DNA of 60,000 nucleotides from Nematostella vectensis. Taxonomy: Eukaryota > Cnidaria > Anthozoa > Actiniaria > Edwardsiidae. Made by a program: the position numbers and the translations under genes. Position 1 is the stretch's first letter. Every line of letters starts with the position of its first letter. The stretch covers positions 4,896,046 through 4,956,045 of the forward strand of contig NC_064041.1 of assembly GCF_932526225.1 (NCBI RefSeq), given 5' to 3'. The notes under the pieces were generated by a model. It was not told the origin of the DNA. It was given only the letters and a program-made list of their open reading frames with translations, and ran no database searches. Below, piece after piece: positions 12,501-20,831 of the stretch.

Positions 12501-15500
12501 GACGTTTGAAAACTTTATCGCTGAATGTGGGTCGAGGGCCCCGGATCGCTACAGAACCCTTATCAATTATGTTTCGCATAATGTATACGAGTACATCGAA
12601 GACTGCTCAACGTACGACTCAGCCATCCAAGTACTCAAACAGCTGTTTATAAAGACACCTAACGAAATATTCGCCCGTCACCTTCTTCTTCTTACTACAC
12701 GACAGCAGAAGACAGGAGAGACACTTACCGAATTCCTCCAAGAGCTGAGAAGACTAAGCAAGGATTGCAATGTCAAAGCCGTATCAGCTGAACAGTACCG
12801 AGAGGAGCTTATACGTGACTTTCATAAACGGCCTAAACTCCCCGTTCATCCGGCAGAGGCTGTTGGAAAACCGAGAGCTTGATCTAAAGACTGCTTTTGA
12901 TCAGGCGAATGCTCTTGATCTGGCACAGAAGAACTCGGATTCATACAGCGTACCACTCCAAACAGCGTCTGTCTCTGCGGTCCCAGAACAGATAGAAGCT
13001 CAGAACCCTGACCATGAAGTTCCTGTCACCGCTGCTGCGTATAGGCCGTCCAAGAGATGCTACTTTTGTGGCGGTCCGCTGCATAACCGCAAAGACTGCC
13101 CTGCCAAGAACTGCTCTTGCAATAACTGTGAAAAGGAAGGCCACTATGCTAAAGTTTGCAAGTCAAAAGGGGCTGCAAAAGGAACAGCCGCCTCCATCTG
13201 CTCGATTTCTGCCGCGTGCCCTGAGAGTCTAGCTCAGGCTTCTGTGGAAGCCAGTATTGCAGGCCACTCACTGACAGCACTTGTGGACACTGGCAGCTCA
13301 GGGAGCTATATCAATGAAGGGGTAGTCCAACGCCTCGGGCTACAGGTGAACAAGCCAACAGTACAGAGTGTATCAATGGCTCTTAGCTCTATCACAACCC
13401 AAGTCACTGGCCATTGTCTAGTAGACCTCACCGTCAAGGAACACACGTATCCCTCTGTTCGCCTTGGTGTTCTGAAGAATCTATGCAGCGATGTCATACT
13501 TGGACTAGACTTCCAGCGTAGTCAAAACAGCGTTATAATCCAATTTGGCGGCACACAGCCCGACCTGAAGATCACCCATGAGGCGCCTACATGTGCCCTT
13601 TCAGCAGCTGAGATGGAGGAACCATCACTATTCGCCAACCTACTCCCAGATTGCAAACCCGTAGCGAGCAAGTCAAGGCAATTTGGGAAGGAAGATCGAG
13701 AATTCATAGAGCAGGAAGTCAACAGCTTGCTGTCGGAGGGCATTATCGAGCCTAGCGCATCCCCCTGGAGGGCCCAGGTTGTCGTCTTGAAAGACCCACT
13801 ACAGCGTCACAAGAAGCGCCTCTGCATCGACTACTCACAGACTATCAACTTGTATACGGAACTGGATGCCTACCCACTACCACGTATTGATGACATGGGC
13901 AACACCCTCGCCAACTATGAAATGTTCTCTACGTTCGATCTAAAGAGCGCGTACCATCATGTTCCCATCAAAGAAACCGACCGCAAGTACACTGGTTTTG
14001 AAGCCAATGGCAGGCTTTACCAGTTTCGTCGCATTCCATTCGGAGTTACTAATGGTGTTGCAGTTTACCAGAGGGCTATGGACAAGTTCATAGACGAAGA
14101 AGGTCTCAAGGACACATTCCCATACCTAGATAACATAACAGGGCGTAATCAGAAGGAGCATGATGAGAATGTCCGAAAGTTGCGAGAGGCGGTGCAGCGC
14201 CGGAACCTTACCTTGAACGAAAGCAAGACCATAGAGTCAAAATAATCTATCAATATACTTGGCTACTGTGTCGGCAGGATTGTAATTACACCAGACCAAG
14301 AAAGTCTCCGCCCTCTGCAAGAGTTCCCGCCTCCCCAGAGCTCACAGTCACTCAAAAGGGTTGTAGGAATGCTAGCCTACTACGCCAAGTGGATACCGAA
14401 CTTTTCTGACAAGATACAGCCACTATTACAAGCCACAACGTTCCCACTGAATGCAGCAGCTCTAAATGCCTTCAACGCACTAAAGAAGGAATTGGAGAGT
14501 GCCACTCTTCACTCTATCGACGAGAGTGTACCATTTGAAGTGGAATGCGATGCCTCGGAGGTTGCTATCTCAGCCACCTTAAACCAGGGCGGACGACCAG
14601 TCGCCTTTATGTCTAGGACACTGCAAGGGAGCGAATTACACTACCCTCCAGTCGAGAAGGAAGCCATGGCAATCATTGAGGCAGTCCGCAAGTGGCGTCA
14701 TTTTCTAGCAGGTCGTCACTTCACCCTGGAGACTGATCAGCGTTCCGTGGCATTCATGTTTGACAACAGGAAACGCACGAAAGTAAAGAACAATGCGATC
14801 CAAGACTGGAGGCTAGAATTAGCGTCATTCAGCTATACAGTGAAGTACAGTCTGGTAAGGATAACGTGGCTCCCGATTCACTCACAAGAGCTTTCACAGC
14901 CTCGCTGAGATCCATGCAGCACTGTGCCACCCAGGCGTAACCAGGATGTTGCACTTTGTGAAGTCCAAGAACCTACCCTACTCTACAGGTGAGGTGAAGA
15001 AAACATGTGCAGCCTGTAGGACCTGTGAAGAGCTCAAGCCACAGTTCTACCGACCAGAGGCCAGCGTCCTCATCAAGGCCACACAGCCCATGGAGAGGCT
15101 CAGTATCGACTTCAAGGGGCCCCTTCCTACTTCAACTCATAACCCATATATCCTCACAGTGGTGGATGAGTACTCACGCTTTCCTTTTGCGTTCCCGTGC
15201 CCGAACATGCACTCCTCCACTGTTATCAAGTGCTTAGAACAGATATTTACTCTTTGCGGCACACCAAGCTATATCCACTCGGACCGGGGTGCCTCACTCA
15301 TCTCACAAGAGTTAAAAGAGTATTTATCAGCACGAGGGATTGCATCGAGCAGAACCACACCCTACCACCCCATCGGAAATGGTCAAGCCGAGCGGTACAA
15401 TGGTATTATCTGGAAGGCACTACAGCTTGCTCTCAAATCGTCGAATCTACCAGTTACTAAATGGGGACAAATGCTTCCAGATGCTCTCCACTCCATCCGT

Positions 15501-18500
15501 TCTCTTCTTTGCACTTCAACCAACACAACACCACATGAGAGGTTCTTCAACTTCCAACGCCGCTCCACGCACGGCACATCGCTACCTACCTGGCTGCAGT
15601 TACCTGGTCCTGTACTGTTTCGCCGATTTGTGCGTGCTAACAAGAATGACCCCCTTGTCGACCAGGTTGAGCTGAAAGATGCGAACCCTACATATGCACA
15701 CATCCAGTATGCAGATGGAAGGGAATCAACTGTCTCTCTCAGGGACCTCGCTCCATGCCCACCCCAGAACACTGCCCCACAGATGAGTCAAGAGGGTACA
15801 TTCCAAGGGCAAGCAGCTCCTACTCCTACGACTCCACCCACTGATTCTGGTTTGAAGACACCAGCCCCCATCCTTCCTGATCCTGATTTGGTGGCAGAAG
15901 TTGAGTCAGGCCCTGCTAATCTACTGCGTCGCTCAACCAGGGAGATCCGGCGGCCATCACAGGACTGTTAGCGTCCTGTATGACTCTTTGACTGTTAACA
16001 CCCTGTATGGTGAACTTTGAATATTTCCCCATCATTGTTACATTTTATAGAAGGGGAAAATGATATGACATTTGTTGTTGTTGGGCTTCCTGTGGCCTGA
16101 GCCTGCGCTTGGTCAGCAGTTTGTTAGTTAGACTAGCGGCCATTTTGTTTTCGCTCGCTTTATTGTAAGCACTGTTTTATGTTGAGTAAAGCCTTACTAT
16201 GGTTACTACATACAGTTTCTGTGAGCCAGTTATGCACTATAAAAACAAATATTGAAACAAATGTTTTCTTTTATTGTATACCACTTCCTTTGTTCTGTAC
16301 AGACAAATAGTAAGTTTTGCATTTTATTGGGATGGTACTAAGCCCTACTTTTAACCCTACATCTGATAAATTAGCACGAGGGCACAATGGTCTAATGACC
16401 AAGTGCTTTCCTAGAAATCAAATTGACTGCACTATGCTCCCTATTCAAACAGGTGTACCTAGTACTCTGTTTAGTATACTTATAAATGACAGGGTGAGGG
16501 TAAGTTGACAAATTTCCTTAGCCTTTCTTTATGTTCTGGATCAAGAAGTCTGGTACTAACTAACAACAGGATGGCACCAGAGAAAGGACCCAATGTAATG
16601 ACCACACTAGATTATCAGAGTTTCACTTGCACACTCCCTGGATACCGCTGAAATATCTTATAAAACTGGGGTCATTTGCCGAAGCCTGATCATGGTAACA
16701 TGTATTGATCAACTATTAAATTTGGTAAAAAGATAATAAAGACAAATTGACTTTCTCGTCAAAGTAGAAGTCAACTGGGGGTTCAACATTCCCTGACCTG
16801 CCCACCACACCAAATTTTCTTCCTGCTCAGGTAAATGTCAAAACACTTTATGGATTTTTGGTTAATTCTTGAACAGATGTACAACAGCAGATAGGCACAC
16901 TTTGCATTTTTGTTTTACACCTGTTGCAGCAACAAGAAAGTAGAAATAATGGTTTCACTAGAATACGTTTTACTGCAGTGTCCTCTTACACTACAGCTGT
17001 AAAGTGACTTATGAATAATAAAATATATATATGATGTATCTTGACTTTATACCTGATGTTTGCTGCTTATGTTTAATTCTAATGTCCTTCTTTTTTGTGT
17101 GCTATTTTTCAGTACATAACTTACAAAAACAAATTATTTTCTGCAATGCATTTTTTCTTCCTGTCTTCATTTCCTCTTCTCCCCATTTTAGGGGCTTCTT
17201 CCCAAAGTATAATCCTCTTCATATTTTCCCGAATATCTGATTGAAATACAAATCATGCTACCGGCCAAGAAAAGTGCGAAGAAATGAGGCAAAATCGCTC
17301 CACGAAACATGTTTTCTAAACACGCTAAGAATGGCAAAATGTAGCTCTGTTTGTACCCCATTGCACGCATAATCCCTTAGGATAGACTGCTAAGCAATGA
17401 CTGTGGTCATTCCGGGCCCAAGCTCACCAAATCCTTCCCCAGGAGAGTCGGGAAGGTATACATACCAAAAATGGCGTCGAAGGAAAAGGCGGGAGATTTG
17501 AAATCGCGCCTTAAATGTACGAATTCTAAGACAAATATGCATTTCTCGCTGCCAAGAAAGGCTTGAAGTACAAATCAAACATATCTTTTCTTTCATTTGG
17601 GAATTTTTTTATTCCTTGGATATCAAATCATTAGATTTGGGGGCATTCTTTATTGACTGGGCTCGTAACGGTAATGGCCGCCATGTTGGACTTTTTCTCC
17701 ATTTGAAAAATGGGGGCGGGGCTTAGGCCCTTTTATACCGCGCCTTCGTGTTTAAGGAAAAAACCGTACAGCAACGAATACAATAAATTGCGTATATCTA
17801 CCAGATAACAAATCTTGCCGCCATATGACATTTAACGATATGTCTCTGCAGGTTCCTATGGCAACTTTACATTTACCTTGGACCTTTTTTACTCGGATGC
17901 GTACCAGAGACCTCGCGGGCTCGCAGACTACCCGGTTCCTGCCGTGATGGATGAGCCCCTGCACATTCAGTACAGCGTAAAATCCACCACTGGGAACCTG
18001 AGCGTACTCGCCGACTCGTGTCGCGCCACCCTGACAAAGGAACCTTATTCGTCGCCATTTTACACTTTCATCGAGAAAGGGTAAGGAAACATTGGGTCGG
18101 ATGTGTTGAACTGACAGATTATGGTGCAATAACAGGCCCGTACCAAGGATTTTTCTTGGAGGGGTGCGAAATCCGAAAAAGTGGACCTAATATTTCCGGG
18201 GGTGTGGGGTGGGAAGGGATATCTCTGATAAAAATCTGACCATCCTTTTGCAGTATCTCCACGGGACGTTCATTGTCGGTTTGGCTACATACCAGAGTGA
18301 TTTAGCTGATGCAGTTTTGTCTACAAATAATAGCACGTCTATTGAGTACCGAAAGTGCACCCCCCTGGGTACGGGCCTGAATAAGCTAAGAATTAATTAA
18401 TAGGGTGCAATGCTCGATGATCTTGTCGTTAATGTCTTCTGCCGCGAATCAGGGATTGCCCGCTCAGCCCGCTAAGATTTGTACTTTTCACTCATAACCC

Positions 18501-19951
18501 AATCCACTAGGACAGCATGGTCTCAATTCATATCCTCTTGTAAGAATTCAATGGTATAAAAAGTACTAACTGATATCTTTTTTTATCAGTCGCGCAAAGA
18601 ACAAAAAGCAGAGTTTTTAGTATTTAGGTGTAGCTGTATGTAGGTGTACAAAAGACAATATTCATAGTTCTAGCTAATGTACAATATGGACGAGGCTTTA
18701 ACATCTTTTACTATTACTTGTAGGTGTGCTAAGGACAATACCATGTCATACGTGTACAAGCAGGACTCTACCCAGCGATTCACCATCAACTCGTTCCTCT
18801 TCGTCCATCAGCACCCGGACCAGGTGGTGTACCTCCACTGCCGCCTCATCGTGTGTCACCGTCTGTCGTACGACTCCCGGTGCCACCAGGGTTGCTATGG
18901 GAGACGACGTAGGGAGGTGAACGCTGAGGACGAGGAGGCTGAGGATTTGTACCTTACACTGAAGGCCAGTAACAGACAAGGAGGGGCAGGGAACCAAAAA
19001 GGTAAAGCGTTATCTCGATTGATTCATATGAGCGTGACTTGAATGCAGGTAGCCTATCGTCAGCCGCAACACATGACAATGTAGAACACACGTAAAGTAG
19101 GCGACTGAATCACTTGTAGACACAGATAAAAGACCGCTCGATATAGTTTGTGTTGTACGGTACTGGTACCTTAAGTTTGCAGTCCATTTAGTAGGACTTG
19201 CATGACTTGTAGACACAGATGAAAGACCGCTCGATATAGTTTGTGTTGTACGGTACTGGTACCTTAAGTTTGCAGTCCATTTAGTAGGACTTGCATGACT
19301 TGTAGACACAGATAAAAGACCGCTCGATATAGTTTGTGTTGTACGGTACTGGTACCTTAAGTTTGCAGTCCATTTACTTTTACATGAACTACAGCACTCA
19401 GACAGTTTATGAGGACAAAAATCAAACCGTTTTTTGGTCACGTCTTTGACTGCGGCTTCTTCCGCGCAAAAGTCTACGTTTTTGACGGTCTTCATCAATA
19501 TAGGTGTGTAGCGTAAACAAAGTGTGAGGACGAACATGATTGTTCCCTTATGACTTTTTTATACTTATGCTTAAGTTCACTCATTAACCACACGCATTGT
19601 GGATATTTTTTATCGTCATCATGCTTATGTTTATGCTTGGATCGTGTTGAATTCAGCATTAATTAGAAATTAGCACCCTTTTTTTTACCTTTTAAGGATA
19701 TCTCACAAAATGTTCACTGCGTTGTTATTTTTATGTTCCCAGTTTCTAACTTCTCAACGGCCACCAGCGCGGGCCTGGGTACACTCGGGGTCCTGGTTGT
19801 AGTCTTTCTCGCGGTTATCGGCGTTTTTATGATGCGCAGAAGGATTGTGAAGAAATCAGAAATCAAGCTTGACACGGTTGCCTCGGCAACAAACCAAGTC
19901 GTTACCATTGACGACGAGAGTCTTCAAGAGCATGCGCAGTCAACTGCTTAA
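386..19951 (+). CDS. SRCR-TLDc-ZP domain transmembrane protein (3' part, nine exons)
   Basis: The CDS is the join of 386-515, 978-1310, 1790-2029, 3518-3832, 4498-4709, 10307-10454, 17852-18080, 18724-19001 and 19743-19951. All junctions are GT-AG and all phases match, giving 697 codons and a TAA stop; the 5' end lies left of the window. Numbering from the first codon seen, the domains are: SRCR at about 44-154, TLDc 155-339, ZP-N 340-459, ZP-C 460-600, an RRRR cleavage site, one hydrophobic membrane segment at about 640-660, and a 36-residue tail. ZP modules polymerise extracellular or membrane proteins; SRCR binds ligands. TLDc is usually cytosolic in animals, so its place ahead of a ZP-TM segment is unusual. 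Domain boundaries fall at phase 1, as expected of shuffled extracellular modules. An AATAAA lies at 20706. The gene is not recognised by name. Confidence 0.88.
978..1310 (+). CDS. Gene A exon: complete SRCR domain
   Basis: A single exon of 111 codons in symmetric phase 1-1 holds one whole scavenger receptor cysteine-rich domain. It starts RLVGG and carries the family signatures [39 protein letters not shown] and a closing HNC...VTC. Six cysteines are present, the group A pattern. The acceptor is TTTTCAG (ends 977) and the donor is GTTAGT (1311). The exon ends in a short Thr-rich linker before the TLDc domain. Confidence 0.95.
1790..2029 (+). CDS. Gene A exon: first half of TLDc domain
   Basis: The acceptor is CACACAG (ends 1789) and the donor is GTAAGT (2030); phase 1 to 1. 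It reads straight on from the SRCR exon. The TLDc hallmark is [20 protein letters not shown] followed by a [10 protein letters not shown] stretch. Together with 3518-3832 it makes one complete TLDc domain. It could be preceded by an optional small exon near 1688, which I did not include. Confidence 0.87.
2636..3413. repeat. Inverted repeat pair inside the TLDc intron
   Basis: The stretch around 2636-2775 reappears, diverged and inverted, around 3283-3413. For example GAAACAATTTCCCAC on the left faces GTGGGAAATTGTTTCCC on the right, and both arms carry matching blocks around ACTCCCAGCG and GGTTGGGTATGA. Either these are two copies of one repeat or the long termini of a roughly 780-bp DNA transposon. 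No coding capacity for a transposase is seen between them. Confidence 0.65.
3518..3832 (+). CDS. Gene A exon: second half of TLDc domain
   Basis: The acceptor is CTTGCAG (ends 3517) and the donor is GTACTA (3833); phase 1 to 1. The protein carries the C-terminal TLDc hallmarks: [10 protein letters not shown], then [18 protein letters not shown] and finally [18 protein letters not shown]. The paired TLDc exons form a phase 1-1 module. Confidence 0.93.
4498..4709 (+). CDS. Gene A exon: ZP-N domain, first part
   Basis: The acceptor is TTTGTACAG (ends 4497) and the donor is GTGAGA (4710); phase 1 to 0. ZP-N features are the first cysteine in [17 protein letters not shown], the second in LLSPSCKA, and the conserved third in [10 protein letters not shown] followed by HITYWNK. 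The fourth ZP-N cysteine is on the next exon. The last 30 nt of this exon and the first 16 nt of the intron are the unit of the 46-bp satellite that follows. Confidence 0.9.
4673..5417 (+). repeat. 46-bp minisatellite of exon end plus 5' splice site, left block
   Basis: About sixteen tandem 46-bp units. A unit is ACAGCGGACCATATCACTTA continuing to CTGGAACAAG (exon end) plus GTGAGACATTACACAG (intron start). The first unit is the genuine end of the ZP-N exon. Nearly all copies keep a donor-like GTGAGA or GTAAGA; a few have GCGAGA. Because 46 is not a multiple of three, use of most later donors shifts the frame, and reading through the array meets a stop near 4803. The right-hand block is at 9386-10229; the LINE separates them. 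Confidence 0.93.
5418..9385 (-). mobile_element. Near full-length LINE (APE-type non-LTR retrotransposon)
   Basis: A 3.97-kb element inserted in the - orientation within the 46-bp satellite. It is bounded by ACATTACACAG at 5407-5417 and 9386-9396, an apparent 11-bp target-site duplication, although every satellite unit carries that sequence. Its 3' end (low coordinates) finishes in a short CTA/TAC triplet tail, as in RTE-like LINEs. It carries one long uninterrupted ORF. The 5' region of about 480 bp (8901-9385) is probably untranslated. Confidence 0.9.
5460..8900 (-). CDS. LINE endonuclease-reverse transcriptase polyprotein
   Basis: An ORF of 1146 codons with no stop or frameshift. The N-terminal AP-type endonuclease is recognisable by [25 protein letters not shown] and a late TDHALV; these start at about residue 90, so the true start may be downstream of the first ATG. 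The central reverse transcriptase has [29 protein letters not shown] and the catalytic [10 protein letters not shown]. The C-terminal region has [12 protein letters not shown] and ends in a Cys/His finger ([17 protein letters not shown]). The layout matches single-ORF elements of the RTE/CR1-like group; I cannot assign the clade. All catalytic motifs look intact, so it may be a young, potentially competent copy. Confidence 0.93.
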   Translation of the reverse strand: MCSYRLKVMAKLAYGQTPGATLDSGRGCLAPLDSYRPLKLGSPQSIRCFPPQSACFAGVSRTEVWKQTDKWTATTSPKKKGSNTKRPALILGSWNVRTMLTGLTTDIRNINGLRKTAIINQELDRLNVDIAALQETRLAGSGSLKERHYTFFWHGKNENEPREHGVGFAIRNNLLQLIEPGPPISERLMLMKLKTDDGTTNLLAVYAPTLTSSLDAKDAFYSELDVIIKQLPKNEALFLLGDFNARVGNDQESWPICLGHFGVDRCNENGQRLLELCSLHHLCITNTFFNVKLRHRLSWMHPRSKHWHQLDLIITRRSQLNDVRITRSYHSADCDTDHALVCSKIQSRPKKLHRARTAAKARINAAATTIPQKVLTFQELLESKLENYQELRTEDHWRNVKDVTYEAAMLAFGKSDRRSEDWFDANIAHLQPLIEAKRLALQNFKLNPTSQSLEALREARRHAKEECKKCANDYWSNLCARIQAAADTGNVKGMFDGIKRAIGPTQMKLAPLKSSSGEIITEKSKLLECWVEHYSDLYGTASFISPSTINHIERLPTLYELDAMPIKVELREAIKVISSGKAPGQDGIPAEIFKCGGDKLLDSLFQLLCKCWELGSVPQDFRDCSITNLYKNKGDRSDRNNYRGISLLCIAGKLFARVALNRLQKLAERVYPESQCGFRSNRSTVDMIFSLRQLQEKCREQQRPLFVAFIDLTKAFDSVSRDGLFHILPLVGCPPKLLNFIKSFHEGTRGTVKCESNSSEAFDINTGVKQGCVLAPTLFNIFFSVLLRHAFGSADEGILLRTRSDGKLFNQARLRAKTKVRKCTIRDLLFADDAALVAHSESELQSLLDRFSNACADFSLAISLKKTKVMHLGSEIAPTVTINDFTLDVVPQFTYLGSTTSANGCLDIELGKRIGKAVTTMTKLSSRVWENKKLTISTKITVYRACILSTLLYGSESWTTYARQEKRLNTFHMRCLRRILGIHWSDKVTNNEVLERSGLPTLFTLLRQRRLRWLGHVCRMENGRIPKDLLYGELVHGSRPVGRPKLRFKDSCKRDMLAIGLDVDNWEKLAEDRSRWRSECAAALNSGELELKREAEERRQRRKASETRTGSNPSPTSVLVCRSCGRTCASRIGLFSHGKKCQLPSR
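9386..10229 (+). repeat. 46-bp minisatellite of exon end plus 5' splice site, right block
   Basis: About eighteen further units of the array at 4673-5417, cut off from it by the LINE. These units are more divergent. Many read CACTAACTGG, CACAAACTGG or ATGGAAACAGGG in place of CACTTACTGGAACAAGG, and CCATGTC replaces CCATATC. Most keep the donor-like GTGAGA. The block ends about 75 bp before the next ZP exon's acceptor. Confidence 0.92.
10307..10454 (+). CDS. Gene A exon: end of ZP-N with fourth cysteine
   Basis: The acceptor is CGGTTTCAG (ends 10306) and the donor is GTAAGG (10455); phase 0 to 1. This is what is needed to link the ZP-N exon ending in phase 0 to the ZP-C exon starting in phase 1. 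It encodes [20 protein letters not shown], the typical I-x-R ... PxxC end of a ZP-N domain, then a linker ending VPVWH. Confidence 0.88.
10455..12243. other. Intron of gene A, left of the gypsy element
   Basis: No exon is recognised. Around 10680-10767 lies an inverted, partial copy of the TTAA MITE family seen at 20832 and 42093. Just after it, 10775-10815 resembles a dispersed sequence also found near 36466-36505 (cacagccacgcccctactgg-like). The rest is AT-rich and unremarkable. 12159-12243 is the left copy of an 85-88-bp duplication flanking the LTR element. Confidence 0.6.
12244..12393 (+). repeat. 5' LTR of gypsy-type element
   Basis: 150 bp starting TGATATGACA and ending TTACTACA. It differs from the 3' LTR at one base (CCTGCACTTGG here, CCTGCGCTTGG there). 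The segment TATGTTGAGTAAA at 12361-12373 is perfectly complementary to 12395-12407 just beyond the LTR, which suggests a self-priming arrangement with the RNA 5' end near 12361. Confidence 0.95.
12395..12407 (+). promoter_or_regulatory. Putative self-priming primer-binding site
   Basis: TTTACTCAACATA begins one base after the 5' LTR, where a primer-binding site is expected. It does not look like a familiar tRNA 3' end, but it is the exact reverse complement of 12361-12373 within the LTR. In Tf1/sushi-type elements the RNA 5' end folds back on the PBS to prime synthesis. The match is seen; the mechanism is inferred. Confidence 0.6.
12421..14245 (+). pseudogene. Gypsy gag-protease-RT, frame-broken
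   Basis: Gag starts at ATG 12421 and runs in one frame to 12882. The continuing gag/pol homology is in another frame from about 12830, consistent with a one-base indel. Downstream are two zinc knuckles ([28 protein letters not shown]), an aspartic protease with [11 protein letters not shown], and an RT with [15 protein letters not shown]. The second catalytic motif reads YLDN where the family has YxDD, so one catalytic aspartate is lost. A TAA at 14243-14245 interrupts the same frame before RNase H. Described only as a decayed element. Confidence 0.88.
14246..14930 (+). pseudogene. Gypsy RT thumb and RNase H remnant
   Basis: After the stop the frame carries on with NILGYCVG and then [12 protein letters not shown], and the RNase H domain with [17 protein letters not shown] and [16 protein letters not shown], ending near [11 protein letters not shown]. 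The frame shifts near 14842, where another frame continues with [15 protein letters not shown] piece normally between RNase H and the integrase zinc finger seems to be missing. Confidence 0.85.
14905..15971 (+). pseudogene. Gypsy integrase region
   Basis: The frame opens near [17 protein letters not shown], the H-x-H part of the HHCC zinc finger, with CAACRTC completing it. The DDE core is visible: SIDFKGPLP, then [11 protein letters not shown], then [10 protein letters not shown]; all three acidic residues are present. The C-terminal part has a GPV/F-like region (PGPVLFRRF) and ends at TAG 15969-15971. This stretch is open, but the polyprotein upstream is broken, so the element cannot make it in the normal way. 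Confidence 0.85.
16061..16210 (+). repeat. 3' LTR of gypsy-type element
   Basis: 150 bp, 149/150 identical to the 5' LTR by direct reading. It is preceded by the polypurine tract at about 16049-16060 and followed by the target duplication TACAG. Confidence 0.95.
16211..17851. other. Intron of gene A, right of the gypsy element
   Basis: 16215-16302 repeats the 85 bp left of the element (12159-12243) with several substitutions. This means the element landed at the junction of a pre-existing tandem duplication. Beyond that I see AT-rich DNA and no supportable exon. Short ORFs here have no recognisable domain. Confidence 0.55.
17852..18080 (+). CDS. Gene A exon: ZP-C domain, first part
   Basis: The acceptor is CTCTGCAG (ends 17851) and the donor is GTAAGG (18081); phase 1 to 2. 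It encodes [20 protein letters not shown] and later [17 protein letters not shown], matching the ZP-C subdomain with its first cysteine. It reads on directly from the exon at 10307-10454. Confidence 0.9.
18133..18379. mobile_element. MITE with CAGGCCCGTA termini
   Basis: A 247-bp element in the intron between the two ZP-C exons. It begins CAGGCCCGTACC and ends with the inverted TACGGGCCTG, and AATAA appears on both sides (possible target duplication). A second complete copy lies at 29754-30027 and a partial one at about 39545-39635. All share a stretch around GGATTTCGCACCCCTCCAAG. No coding capacity, hence non-autonomous. Confidence 0.75.
18724..19001 (+). CDS. Gene A exon: ZP-C end and cleavage site
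   Basis: The acceptor is ACTTGTAG (ends 18723) and the donor is GTAAAG (19002); phase 2 to 1. It completes ZP-C with [10 protein letters not shown], a hydrophobic [19 protein letters not shown] strand, and further cysteines in [21 protein letters not shown] follows, a probable furin-type site at the usual place after ZP-C, and then an acidic linker. Confidence 0.92.
19111..19377. repeat. 93-bp tandem repeat, three copies
   Basis: Three nearly identical copies with units starting near 19112, 19205 and 19298. Each contains GACCGCTCGATATAGTTTG and GTACTGGTACC. It lies in the intron about 110 bp past the donor at 19002. Unlike the other arrays here it does not contain the exon edge. Confidence 0.9.
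19743..19951 (+). CDS. Gene A last exon: membrane segment and tail
   Basis: The acceptor is GTTCCCAG (ends 19742), entered in phase 1; the TAA stop is at 19949-19951. After a short Ser/Thr stem comes the hydrophobic helix [20 protein letters not shown], then the stop-transfer basic cluster MMRRRIVKK and a tail ending HAQSTA. This makes the product a type I membrane protein with a short cytoplasmic end. Confidence 0.92.
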
Positions 19952-20705
19952 AGTCATCGTGCCAAGATACCGAGATACCCTCTTAATTTGCACAGTAGAT
20001 ATCGTCCTTTTATTTAGCTTTAGATAAATTCTTGACAAGCCTTATATAGCCTCTTGCAATTTACATAAGTTTTATTAGTCGCCCCCCTTTATTTAACACC
20101 CAAAGTTGGTTGAGCACTTCTGTCCAGACCCGTTTTTATGAACTCTAGCCCAACCCATTCGTAAAGGTGATCATGATAACGAGATCCGGGTGTATACCTA
20201 AGCCATGAACAATTACCCGCGTCTCGTGAAAATCTGTTAGTTGTAATATTAGTGTAAATCTGCGGGGAGAACCTCAAAGAGTTATTCTTATCCAACACAC
20301 TTTCTGTACTCACCATAACGACATTTGGTGAATGCTGGTAAATCCCCTCATGATATTGGTGGGAAGGGTTTTGTAATTCTGCGGTGAGACCCTGGAGTTA
20401 TGCTATTCAAGCCTACTTTCAACTTTGCTCACAATCACTCCTCGTCATAGCGAGATTCAGCGGATGTATACCTAAGTATCATATGATTCAACTCTAATAT
20501 AGGAGTAGTGTGTTTTGAATCTACGGCGAGAACTCTAGAGTAAATGCTAATCAAACCCACTTTCCAGTGATGTTCGTAATAACGAGGTTCGAATGTATAC
20601 ATTACTGAGTTTCAGTTACCTCGATATGTAACTAATTTGTGTTCAGCGCAATACATCTAATTTTTGTAGAAAAGCCAATTTGTATCCTTACACCTATTAT
20701 ACAAT

Positions 20706-20711
20706 AATAAA
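20706..20711 (+). terminator. Possible poly(A) signal of gene A
   Basis: AATAAA about 755 nt after the stop codon of gene A, within ACAATAATAAAGCACAC. No closer canonical hexamer was noticed. The position is plausible for the 3' end but not proven. Confidence 0.45.
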
Positions 20712-20831
20712 GCACACAATTGATAATCTGTCCATTGCCAAGTTCTTTTTATGTGAGTTAAACGGTTAAACAGCTGAAACCCTGAGTTTCCCTGGATGCC
20801 TTGGCGCGCTAGTCTTATTTTAGCTTGGGAC

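Larger units (their letters stand above)
12244..16210 (+). mobile_element. Ty3/gypsy-type LTR retrotransposon, defective
   Basis: A 3967-bp element with 150-bp LTRs (12244-12393 and 16061-16210) that begin TG and end CA. It is flanked by the 5-bp duplication TACAG (12239-12243, 16211-16215). A purine-rich tract, GAAGGGGAAAA, precedes the 3' LTR. Order of domains is gag, protease, RT, RNase H, integrase, which is diagnostic of Ty3/gypsy. The reading frame is broken by a frameshift in gag (around 12830), a stop at 14243-14245, a frameshift around 14842 and an apparent small deletion between RNase H and integrase. It sits in sense orientation in an intron of gene A. Confidence 0.95.
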
